Assembly: GCA_029780675.1 (NCBI GenBank)
Contig: JAKOYE010000063.1
Span: forward strand, 1 to 47,192
Direction: 5' to 3'
Origin: Actinomycetes bacterium
GTDB lineage: Bacteria > Actinomycetota > Actinomycetes > Mycobacteriales > Mycobacteriaceae
DNA: 47,192 nucleotides
A program made the translations under genes and the position numbers. Under the pieces are notes generated by a model, which did not search any database, was not told where the DNA came from, and saw only the letters and a list, made by a program, of their open reading frames with translations. This document shows positions 1 to 10,818 of the stretch, one piece after another (the stretch's first letter is position 1; each line of letters begins with the position of its first letter).

Positions 1-81
1 GGCGTTGAGCGCCGCCGGCCGGTTGAGGGTGAGCGTGCGTACCCGGTTCGCCTCGTCGATGAGCAGAGTCACGCCGCTCAC
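1..81 (-). CDS. Enoyl-CoA hydratase/isomerase family, N-terminal fragment
   Basis: Only the first 27 codons are in the window; the rest lies beyond the left edge. The reading begins V-S-G-V-T-L-L-I-D-E and continues into R-V-R-T-L-T-L-N-R-P, then A-A-L-N-A. This is the characteristic opening strand and NRP-x-x-x-NA motif of the crotonase fold, used in beta-oxidation-type hydration or isomerisation of enoyl-CoA esters. The start is GTG at 81; a second in-frame GTG at 72 is possible. It begins one base after the stop of the EthD-like gene upstream, so the two are almost certainly cotranscribed. The exact substrate cannot be judged from this fragment. Confidence 0.75.
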   Translation of the reverse strand, partial: MSGVTLLIDEANRVRTLTLNRPAALNA

Positions 82-82
82 C

Positions 83-802
83 CTAGGTGGCCGGTGCCGC
101 CCCCCGGGAGAACGTCTCCCGGAACACGTAGCGGCCGGTCGGCACGGTGTCGACGTCGACGTTCGCCCCGAACGCAGCGGTGCTGGCGATCATCCGGCTC
201 ACCCGGTCGGCGAGGTCGGCGTCGTCGGCGGCGCCGAAGAAGGCGTGCAGGCTGCGGACCGCCGCGAGGGGGAACAGTTCCTCCACGATGGCCGACACCT
301 GCGGCGCCGCCGGAGTCAACGGACGGACCACATGGTTCTGCACGTACCCGAACGTCGCCTGGGTGGCGAGCGCCACCGGAGTGTGGTCGCCGAGCCATCG
401 CGCCAGCCAGGTCGCCTCGTCCAGATGCTGCGGACGGCGCAGCAGGGCGATATTGGCCAGGCCCGGTGACCGCTCCCCCGAAGGCGAGTCCGGCGGCCGA
501 AGCGGAACCGACTCGGTGACCAGATAGGCGGCCAGCCGATCGACCTGCGGTTCTAGCACCTCCAGGGCTGCCCGAACCTGCTCGCCGTAGTGTTGTTCGA
601 CCCATAGGCTCGCGATCCCCCGCGCGGGAGGATCGAGTGTCGTCAGCGTCATGAGCGACTCGCGCACCGGGGCGTCGGTGATGTTGAGGGTCAGCCCGGG
701 CAGTCCGAGGCCCAGCAGCGCGGTCGCCACCGGGCCGGTGATATCGCGGACCCACGCGTCGTCGGCAGCCGCCGACTGCATCATCACGACCACCTTCTCC
801 AT
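83..802 (-). CDS. EthD-like (dimeric alpha-beta barrel) protein
   Basis: A 239-residue protein opening M-E-K-V-V-V-M-M. I read it tentatively as an EthD/stress-responsive alpha-beta-barrel-type protein: it has an N-terminal strand, a central R-R-P-Q-H-L-D-E-A-T-W-L-A-R-W segment and a nearby histidine-containing strand (F-G-Y-V-Q-N-H-V-V). Mycobacteria often place such proteins beside enoyl-CoA hydratases, and the hydratase gene here starts one base downstream. The start is ATG at 802. No Shine-Dalgarno precedes it, and a TAGGTT -10-like box lies 8 bases upstream, so the message may have almost no leader. The open frame extends further upstream without good start signals. The biochemical role is unknown. 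Confidence 0.65.
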   Translation of the reverse strand: MEKVVVMMQSAAADDAWVRDITGPVATALLGLGLPGLTLNITDAPVRESLMTLTTLDPPARGIASLWVEQHYGEQVRAALEVLEPQVDRLAAYLVTESVPLRPPDSPSGERSPGLANIALLRRPQHLDEATWLARWLGDHTPVALATQATFGYVQNHVVRPLTPAAPQVSAIVEELFPLAAVRSLHAFFGAADDADLADRVSRMIASTAAFGANVDVDTVPTGRYVFRETFSRGAAPAT

Positions 803-859
803 CGGGGTCGAACCTACTCCCGCTCGGCGCCCCAGCCGGGAATGGCGGCGCCGCGGGTC

Positions 860-865
860 TAACCT
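860..865 (+). promoter_or_regulatory. -10 box for a leaderless glycosidase transcript
   Basis: TAACCT fits the mycobacterial TANNNT consensus and lies exactly 6 bases before the ATG at 872. Transcription would therefore start on the start codon. There is no Shine-Dalgarno sequence, which supports leaderless translation and the choice of ATG 872 over GTG 866. Confidence 0.5.
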
Positions 866-871
866 GTGGCC

Positions 872-2185
872 ATGACCGAGCCCGACTGGATCCGGCACGC
901 CATCTGGTGGCAGGTCTATCCGCTCGGGTTCGTCGGGGCCTTCCCCGCCGACGAACCGCCCACCCCGGCCGAACACCGGCTGACCCGCATCGTCGACTGG
1001 CTGGATCATGCCGTCGGCCTCGGCGTCTCCGGTATCGCGCTGGGGCCGGTGTTCGCCTCCCGCACGCACGGTTACGACACCACCGACCACTTCCGGATCG
1101 ACCCGCGGTTGGGCGACGACGCGGACTTCGACGTGCTGATCGACGCCGCCCACCGCCGCGGGTTGCGGGTGCTGCTCGACGGGGTGTTCAACCACGTCGG
1201 CACCGACTTCCCGCGCTACCGGGAGGCCGTCGAGCACCACGACCCCGACGCGGCCTCATGGTTTCGTGGCCGACCGGGTCGATTCAAGACCTTCGAGGGC
1301 CACGGTGACCTCATCACCCTCAACCACCGCAACCCCGCCGTCGTCGACTACACCGTCGACGTGCTGGGGCACTGGCTGGCCCGGGGCGCCGACGGCTGGC
1401 GGCTCGACGCCGCCTATGCGACGCCGGCGTCCTTCTGGGCGCAGGTGCTCCCCCGCGTTCGCGCCGGCCACCCCGACGCGTGGTTCGTCGCGGAAATGAT
1501 CCACGGCGACTACGCCGACTTCGTCACCACCTCGACCGTCGACTCCGTCACCCAGTACGAGCTGTGGAAGGCCGTCTGGAGCAGTCTCAACGACCGCAAC
1601 TTCCACGAGCTTGACTGGGCCCTCCAGCGCCACAACAGCTTTCAGGACACCTTCGCCCCGCTGACCTTCGTCGGCAACCACGACGTCACCCGGATCGCCA
1701 GCAAACTGGAGAACCCCGAACACCTCGGACACGCGCTGGTGGTGCTGTTCACCACCGGCGGGATCCCCTCGGTGTACGCCGGTGACGAACTGGGTTACCG
1801 CGGAGTAAAAGAGGACCGGCCCGGCGGGGACGACGCGGTGCGCCCGGAGTTCACCGCGCCACCCGAGGACCGCGATGTCGATTCCCCCGACACCCTGAGA
1901 CTGCACCGGCACCTCATCGGCCTGCGACGCCGCCACCCCTGGCTGCACCGGGCACGCACCACGGCACTGCGCCTGGAGAACCGCCGCTACGTCTACGAGA
2001 CCCGGGACGGCGACGAGGCGCTGATCGTGGCGCTCAATCTCGCCGACACACCGATGCCCGTGGCGGTGGCGGAGTTGACCGGGCGGCCCGCCGAGGTGCT
2101 CGCCGGCGCGGGGGCACCACCCCGGGAGGTGCTCGACCACACCGAGGTCCCCCCACACGGCTGGCTGATCCTCGGTCCGCGGTAA
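872..2185 (+). CDS. GH13 alpha-amylase family glycoside hydrolase
   Basis: A 437-residue cytoplasmic TIM-barrel enzyme with no signal peptide. The GH13 conserved regions appear in order: D-G-V-F-N-H-V-G (region I), W-R-L-D-A with the expected nucleophile Asp179, F-V-A-E-M with the acid/base Glu208, and F-V-G-N-H-D with the stabiliser Asp271. A short C-terminal beta domain follows. All three carboxylates are intact, so it should act on alpha-glucosidic bonds. The substrate (maltooligosaccharide, glycogen-type or trehalose-related) cannot be fixed from motifs. The size is at the small end for the family, so extra domains are absent. It is the first of a set of rightward genes and appears to be transcribed from its own leaderless promoter. 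Confidence 0.88.
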   Translation: MTEPDWIRHAIWWQVYPLGFVGAFPADEPPTPAEHRLTRIVDWLDHAVGLGVSGIALGPVFASRTHGYDTTDHFRIDPRLGDDADFDVLIDAAHRRGLRVLLDGVFNHVGTDFPRYREAVEHHDPDAASWFRGRPGRFKTFEGHGDLITLNHRNPAVVDYTVDVLGHWLARGADGWRLDAAYATPASFWAQVLPRVRAGHPDAWFVAEMIHGDYADFVTTSTVDSVTQYELWKAVWSSLNDRNFHELDWALQRHNSFQDTFAPLTFVGNHDVTRIASKLENPEHLGHALVVLFTTGGIPSVYAGDELGYRGVKEDRPGGDDAVRPEFTAPPEDRDVDSPDTLRLHRHLIGLRRRHPWLHRARTTALRLENRRYVYETRDGDEALIVALNLADTPMPVAVAELTGRPAEVLAGAGAPPREVLDHTEVPPHGWLILGPR

Positions 2186-2310
2186 ACCGCGCCACAACGC
2201 ACCGGATCACCGGAGTGCACCGGCATCCGCGAAACGGCGCAGGTGATCGGCGGTGAAACGGGGCCGACAGGCTACCCTCGGGCGTGGTCAAACCCGCAGG
2301 AAGGACGTCG

Positions 2311-4502
2311 ATGCCGGCAGCGTCAGGGACCGAGATGGACTCCACGCAGGCACCCCCTGCACCGGCGAACGCCCCGACCCGGCGACCGAATCGCCGGAAG
2401 TCCAAGAAACCGCTGTTCAGACGGGTCAGCATTCAGTCCAAGTTGATGTTGATGCTGCTGATCGTCGGGGTGCTGGCCACCGGCATCACCGGCGGGATCG
2501 GATTCCAGTCCGGACGGCAGTCACTGCGGGAGTCGATGTTCGACCGGCTGACCGCCGTCCGGGAAGCCCAGGCCCGGGTGCTGGAACTGGGCTTCAACGA
2601 CCTGTTGGACTCGTTGATCGTCTACAGCCGCGGTGAGACCGTCCCGGGTGCGCTGGCCGCGTTCACCAACGGGTTCAACGACCTCTCCGATGTCGTCGTC
2701 ACGCCTGCTCAGTCCAAGGCCCTCGCGGACTTCTACACCGCCCGCTTCACCGGTGTCGGCGACAACCGGCTCGACGTCAGCGCCCTCATTCCCACCTCCA
2801 ACGCCGCCAGGTACCTGCAGGCGAACTACACCGCCGCGACCCCGGACCGCGACAGGGCCGTGTTACGCGACGACGCCGGGGACGGCAGCCAGTGGTCGGC
2901 GGCGAACGCCCGCTACAACGACTACTTCCGCGAGGTCGTCCAACGTCTCCGGATGCAGGATCTGTTCCTCATCGACAACCGCGGCACCGTGGTCTACAGC
3001 GCCTACAAAGGGGTCGAACTCGGCGCCAACGTTCTGACCGGTCCCTACCGCGGGGAGGGCAACCTCGGCGACGCCTTCCGAAAAACGATGGCCACCAACG
3101 ATATCGACTTCGTGATGGCCACCGACTTCGCCGAGTACCTGCCCTCCAGCGAACCGACCGCGTGGATGCTGACCCCGATCGGCCCACCCGGGCGCGCGGC
3201 GGGCGTGATGGTCCTGCAGTACCCGATCAGCATCGTGAACTATCTGATGACCGCCGATCAGCAGTGGAACCGCGTCGGAATGGGCCAGACCGGTGAGACC
3301 TACGTCGTGGGCGACGACGACCTGATGCGTTCGGATTCCCGGATGTTCATCGAGGACCGGGACGCCTACCGGCGCGAGGTCGTCGCCGCCGGAACGCCGC
3401 CCGAAGTCGCCGACCAGGCGATCAAGCAGGGCACCACCGTGCTGGTCCAACCGGTGGGCACGAAGGCGACCCAGGCAGCCCAGCGTGGCGACAGAGGGAC
3501 CCTGATCGCCACCGACTATCTGGGCCACCGTGCCCTGCAGGCCTACGCCCCGGTGAAGTTGAAGGGCCTGGACTGGGTCATCGTCGCCTCGATCGACTCC
3601 GCCGAGGCCTTCGCCCCCGAACAGGAGTTCGCTCACCGCCTCGTGCGCTCCACCGCCGTGATCATCTTCCTGGCCTGTCTGGCCGCAATGATCTGGTCAC
3701 GGCTGTTCGTCCGGCCGATCCGCCGCCTCGAGAAGGGGGCCGAGCAGATCAGCATCGGGAACTACAACGTGTCGCTGCCGGTGGAGTCCCGTGACGAGTT
3801 CGGTGACCTCAGCGTGGCGTTCAACGATATGAGCCGCAACCTGGCGATCAAGCACCAACTGCTCGAGGAGCAACGCAAGGAGAACGACCGCCTGTTGCTG
3901 TCGCTGATGCCGCAGTCGGTGGTGGACCGCTATCGGGAGGGCGAGGAGGATATCGCCACCGAGCATCAGGACGTCACGGTGATCTTCGCCGACATCGTCG
4001 GTCTCGACGAGTTGTCCTCCGACCTGTCTCCAGAAGAGTCGCTGGCCACCATCAACAAGCTGGCCCGCCAGTTCGATGCCGCCGCTGAGAGCATCGGGGT
4101 GGAACGGGTCCGCAACACCCACAACGGTTATCTGGCCAGCTGCGGTCTCACCGTGCCCCGACTGGACAACATCCACCGCACCGTGGACTTCGCGGTCGAG
4201 ATGCAACGGATCATGAACCGCTACAACACCGAAACCGGCCGCAATCTGCAACTGCGGGCCGGCATCGACACCGGTTCGGTGACCAGTGGGCTGATCGGGC
4301 GGGCGGGCCTGGTGTACGACCTGTGGGGCGGCGCGGTGCACTTGGCGTCCAAGATGCGCAGGGGTACCGCGCAGCCGGGAATCTATGTCTCCCAGGAGGT
4401 GTACGAGGCCACCCGTGACACCCACCGCTACACCCCCGCCGGCAGCATCACCGTAGGCGACCGCGACGAGCCGACGTGGCGGCTGACCGACGCGGGCCGG
4501 TC

Positions 4503-4506
<4 letters not shown>
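2311..4506 (+). CDS. Membrane class III nucleotidyl cyclase with degenerate catalytic site
   Basis: A 731-residue protein resembling M. tuberculosis Rv2435c. Order: basic N-terminus, TM1 (about 45-65), large extracytoplasmic Cache-like region (about 66-440), TM2 (about 450-470), HAMP (about 472-520), a signalling helix with L-M-P, then a class III cyclase domain (about 550-700). The first metal Asp is kept (F-A-D-I-V-G, Asp561), as is the purine-selecting Asp670 (Y-D-L-W-G). Other key positions differ: the second metal Asp is Asn605, the purine-contacting Lys is Arg601, the transition-state Asn is His677 and the following Arg is Lys681. Activity is therefore doubtful. The start is ATG 2311, five bases after an AGGAAGGA ribosome site. 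Its TGA overlaps the ATG of the channel gene, so the two should be translationally coupled. Confidence 0.88.
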
Positions 4507-7113
<2,607 letters not shown>

Positions 7114-7126
7114 GTTACCCGTCGAC

Positions 7127-7166
7127 CAGCAGGCCTGTCGCCCATCTCGGGGCGGCAGGCCTGCTG
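7127..7166 (+). terminator. Hairpin terminator after fbpC
   Basis: The arms 7127-7142 and 7151-7166 pair over 16 bp with one G-U, around an 8-base loop. A short CTTT follows. It lies 13 bases beyond the fbpC stop. It lacks a long T-run, as is usual in mycobacteria. Confidence 0.7.
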
Positions 7167-7210
7167 CTTTCGGGGACCCACCGCCACCCGTCGATTCGAC
7201 CCTGAACAGC

Positions 7211-7216
7211 TAACAT
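7211..7216 (+). promoter_or_regulatory. -10 box before the PAS/SpoIIE locus
   Basis: TAACAT lies 6 bases before the GTG at 7223, so transcription would begin at that codon. There is no Shine-Dalgarno. This favours GTG 7223 over GTG 7220 as the original start. Confidence 0.45.
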
Positions 7217-7219
7217 TCG

Positions 7220-9176
7220 GTGGTGTCGCGCCAACCGGGTGCCGATCCCGCAAGAAAACCGGGATCGCCGTGGTTCCACTGGGTGGCGGAGCAGGCCGGA
7301 CTGGTCTTCTTCGTCCTGCGGGTGCACCCCGACGTGTCCGTCGAGTTCCTCAGCGACGGCGCGCTGACAACCTTGATCGGCGCCGGGCCGGCCGTGATAC
7401 CGGTCGGGGCGGAGGAATTGCTGGCCCATGTCCACCCACACTCAGCCGATGCGCTCGATGCGCTCCTGCGACTCGAGCCGGGGCAGAGCACCCCTGTCGA
7501 GTTGACCTGGCGGTCTGCCGATGGGGAGGCGGTCCACACCCGCGGCTGGGTGCAGTCCCGCCGCCGCGAGGACGCCTCGGCGATCATCGAGGGCGCTCTG
7601 CAGGACGTCTCCGAGTTCACGAAGGTGGAGGTCGATCTTCGCCGCTCCGAGGAGCGCCACCGACTGCTCGCCGAGAACGCCTGGGACGTCATCTGGACCA
7701 TGGGCCTGGACGGCGCCATCACCTACGTCAGCCCCGCCGTCGAGCGGGTCCGGGGCATCAGCCCCGCCCAGGCGATGTCGCAAACCCTCGAGGAGATACA
7801 CCCACCGGCATCGGCGGCAAGCGACAAAGCCTACTACGAGCGGTTGTTCACCGCCATCGCCGACGGCGATGAGCCACCGGGCTTCCGCGGCGAGCACGAG
7901 TACTACCGCAGCGACGGGTCGATTATGACCGGCGAACTCCAGGTTATTCCGCACGTGACGCCCGAGTGCCAGGTGGTGGAGATCCTCGGCGTCACCCGCG
8001 ACATCTCCGAGCGCAAGCAGGTGGAAGCCGCGCAGGCGCTCTACCACCGATTGGTCGACAGTTCCTTCGTCGCGACCAACCTCACCCGACCTGGACGGCC
8101 GATTCGTTCTGGTCAATCAGGCGATGTGCAATCTGGTCGGCTACGACGTCGACACCCTGCTGACCATGTCCTGGCAGCAACTGACCGCCCCGGACGATGT
8201 GCCGGGCGACACCGAGGCCATCGCCGAACTGGTCGCCGGCCGGCGCGAGTCGTATCGGACTCGGAAGCGATACCTCCGTGCCGACGGCCGGGTGATCTGG
8301 TGTGACGAGTCGGTGGGCTCCCTCCGACGGGGCGAGCGCGAAGCCAAGCACCTGGTCTCGCAGATCATCGACATCACCGAAGAAGTCGAGGCGCAGGATG
8401 AACTCGCACGCCAAGGGCAGCGGAACCGCGCTCTCGCGGAGCGTCTGCGTGCCGAACTCGACAGCGCCGCACGGTATGTCGCCTCTATTCTGCCGGGTGA
8501 TCTCCCCGGGCCGGTACACGTCACCTCCCGCTATCTGCCGTCGCTGGAGATCGGCGGAGATTCCTACAACTACAGCTGGATCCGCGACGACCAGCTGGGC
8601 GACCATCTGATCGTCTACCTGATCGACGTGTCCGGACACGGTGTCGAACCGGCCCTGGTCTCCATGTCGGTGCACAACCTGCTGCGCTCCGGGTCGCTGT
8701 CGCGGACGACACTGCTGAGCCCGGATCGCGTTCTGGCCGAACTGAACCGATTGTTCGACATGGAACGGCACGGGGGGAATTACTCCACCATCTGATATGG
8801 CGTCTACCAGACTTCCACGCGCACGTTGAGCTACGCGTCGGCCGGCCACCCGCCCGCCATCGCACTCACCGGTACGACAGCCACCCTGCTGCCGGCGCAG
8901 TCGATGCCGTTGGGGATGTTCGGCGATGCCGAGTTCAGCACCACGGTCCATCCGATCCCGCCCGGCTGCCAATTACTGCTCTACAGCGACGGCGCGTTCG
9001 AGTTCACCCGTGCCGACGGGCGAATCCACACACTGGGTGAGTTCCTCGCCCTGTGTTCGACGACCGCCGACGATCCGGACTGGTCACTCGACGATCTCCT
9101 CGGGACACTGCTGCAGCGGACCGCCACGGGTGCGTTTGAGGACGACTGCGCGCTCATCAGGCTGCACTTCGACTGA
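7220..9176 (+). pseudogene. Broken PAS-PAS-SpoIIE (RsbU-type) PP2C phosphatase
   Basis: Three pieces together make one protein. The first, 7220 to about 8087, carries an N-terminal PAS-like region and a clear PAS/PAC ending G-V-T-R-D-I-S-E-R-K. The frame then shifts by an extra C within the CCC at 8085-8087. Removing it restores N-L-T-D-L-D-G-R-F-V-L-V-N-Q, a normal PAS start. The second piece runs through that PAS domain and the phosphatase core (G-G-D-S-Y, D-V-S-G-H-G) to an in-frame TGA at 8793-8795, where the family normally has an aromatic residue (TGG to TGA would do it). The third piece continues in the same frame with S-A-G-H-P-P and ends with metal-site residues D-D-C-A-L-I. Such proteins dephosphorylate anti-anti-sigma factors. 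Two lesions argue for gene decay, though base-calling errors are possible. Confidence 0.82.
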
Positions 9177-9195
9177 CGGGCGGCGCGCCGGGTGG

Positions 9196-10671
9196 TCAGC
9201 GTGGCGGTTCGAGATCCGCTCGGCCGTCGGCATGCACCCGCACCGGCGCACCCGCGATGTCTTCGGCGACGGCGGCTGACGCCGCGTCGGCATCGGCGAC
9301 AACCGCCAGGACCCGCTCTCCGGCGGGGGTCCGAACGGCGACAAATGCCTTCTCCGGCTTGCCATCCCGATCGAACGGAACCGTCCACGACTCCACCGAG
9401 CCGGTGCCCTCCCACTCGACCAGGGTGGTCCGGGTGGGTTCGCGATCCACCTCGGCCTGCACGTCCTCCCGGCGGAACGGACGGGACGGTGGAGTGGTGC
9501 TGTACACACCGAAGCTGTGCTTGGTCAGGTAACCGCCGTTGGCGGTGATCAGGCCCCGGGTTCCGGGGTTGCGACGCAGCACCTCGGCCATGGTGGCGAT
9601 CGAGTGCATCACGTAGTTGTTCCACGGGCCGCCGGCGAATGTCAGACCGCCGGTGACCGTGAGCGTCCGATCCGGTGCGATGCCCAGCTCGTGGGCCGCG
9701 ACCTGCACCGCCGAGGGGAAGCACGAGTACAGGTCGACGAAGTCCAGATCGTCCACGCCCACCCCGGCCAGTTCGAGTACCCGGCGGCCCGCGATACGGA
9801 TCGCCGGACAGCGGTGCAGTTCCCGGCGTTCCCCGATGAGGTAGGTGTCATGGGACTCCGTCCCGGCGTGTGGAAACACCCAGGTGTCCCGGGGAATCTG
9901 GAGGTGCTCCGCCTTCTCCACTGAGCACAGCATCACCACCGCGGCCTGGTCCACCATGTTGTTGGAGTTCATCAACTTGGGATAGGGCCAGCTGATCATC
10001 CGGTTGTCCGCCGACGGCCGGGCGATCTGCTCGCCGGACATCTGCTCGCGGACCCAGGCGTGCGGGTTCTGTGCCGCCACCGCGCTGAAGCCGGCCCACA
10101 ACTCACCGACCCGGCGCCGATGGTCCTCGATCGACTCCCCGGCTGCGATCCGCAGCGCCTGTTCGAAGAGTGGGTAGACGAACGACGGCCGGTCCAGACC
10201 GATCAGGTCCTCCCCCGGCCCGGCCATCGGCACGTCGGCGCCCGCTCCCGGCGGCACCGGTACCGATTCGTCCTGGCGGGTCCACTCCGGCCGAATGCCC
10301 TTGGCCCGCAGTCGCATCCGGGTTCGCCACGTCTCACCACCGGCCAGCATGACGACGTCGGCGCGGCCCTGCTGGATGTCGACACAGGCCTGATTCAGCA
10401 GAGACTGCGGGGTGTTACCCCCGATCCCGCTGTACTGGGTGGCGGCCTCGGCTGCCCCCACACGGGCGGCCAGCAACAGTCCGGGATCGCGATAACGCCA
10501 CGACAGCAGGTTGACCACCCGGATCGAGTCGACCGCGGCGAGCACCCGGGGGTCGGCCGCCTCCCGGGCGGCAGCGGCCATCAGGTCCACCGGTTCGGTC
10601 CCGGGGCTCTCCTCGCGTTGGTTGACCTGACCGACACCGACCAGCACCGGTGTCCGCGGATCAAGGCTCAT
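9196..10671 (-). CDS. Thiolase-superfamily acetyl-CoA acetyltransferase-like protein
   Basis: A 491-residue protein beginning M-S-L-D-P-R-T-P-V-L-V-G-V-G-Q, matching in length and style M. tuberculosis Rv1867. It has the thiolase fold: N-terminal strand with G-V-G-Q, G-G-N-T-P-Q-S-L-L-N-Q-A followed by M-L-A-G-G-E, a D-L-Y-S-C-F-P-S-A-V-Q motif and C-terminal G-G-L-T-F-A-G-G-P. The usual acylated Cys context (an early C-x-S-G) is not evident, and the region reads S-L-L-N-Q-A. It may therefore not be a classical condensing or cleaving thiolase and could act as a subunit or in sterol side-chain metabolism. The ATG has GGGAG five bases upstream. A perfect palindrome lies in its promoter. It faces a converging pseudogene. 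Confidence 0.8.
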   Translation of the reverse strand: MSLDPRTPVLVGVGQVNQREESPGTEPVDLMAAAAREAADPRVLAAVDSIRVVNLLSWRYRDPGLLLAARVGAAEAATQYSGIGGNTPQSLLNQACVDIQQGRADVVMLAGGETWRTRMRLRAKGIRPEWTRQDESVPVPPGAGADVPMAGPGEDLIGLDRPSFVYPLFEQALRIAAGESIEDHRRRVGELWAGFSAVAAQNPHAWVREQMSGEQIARPSADNRMISWPYPKLMNSNNMVDQAAVVMLCSVEKAEHLQIPRDTWVFPHAGTESHDTYLIGERRELHRCPAIRIAGRRVLELAGVGVDDLDFVDLYSCFPSAVQVAAHELGIAPDRTLTVTGGLTFAGGPWNNYVMHSIATMAEVLRRNPGTRGLITANGGYLTKHSFGVYSTTPPSRPFRREDVQAEVDREPTRTTLVEWEGTGSVESWTVPFDRDGKPEKAFVAVRTPAGERVLAVVADADAASAAVAEDIAGAPVRVHADGRADLEPPR

Positions 10672-10692
10672 CGGTACTCCCTCACGGTTAAC

Positions 10693-10706
10693 TTGACGCC
10701 CGTCAA
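10693..10706. promoter_or_regulatory. Palindromic operator candidate upstream of the thiolase-like gene
   Basis: TTGACG-CC-CGTCAA is a perfect 6-2-6 inverted repeat. On the minus strand it begins just after a TAGGTT -10-like box, so it would overlap the transcription start. That is the usual geometry for a TetR-type repressor site. No regulator gene is adjacent, and it does not match the KstR or KstR2 motifs as I remember them. Confidence 0.45.
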
Positions 10707-10818
10707 AACCTAGCACTGGCAGCTATCGGGGCCCCGCGCGGTCAGATGGAAATCCAGCCCAGCGACAACCGGGCCGTGCCATGATGGCCTCGACCGAGCC
10801 GGATGCAAGGAGCGCACT

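Noticed and set aside
8793..8795. TGA as a recoded selenocysteine or programmed stop in the SpoIIE gene
   Set aside because: The position normally holds an aromatic residue, not Cys or Sec. No hairpin of the bacterial SECIS kind was noticed, and a separate frameshift upstream already disrupts the gene.
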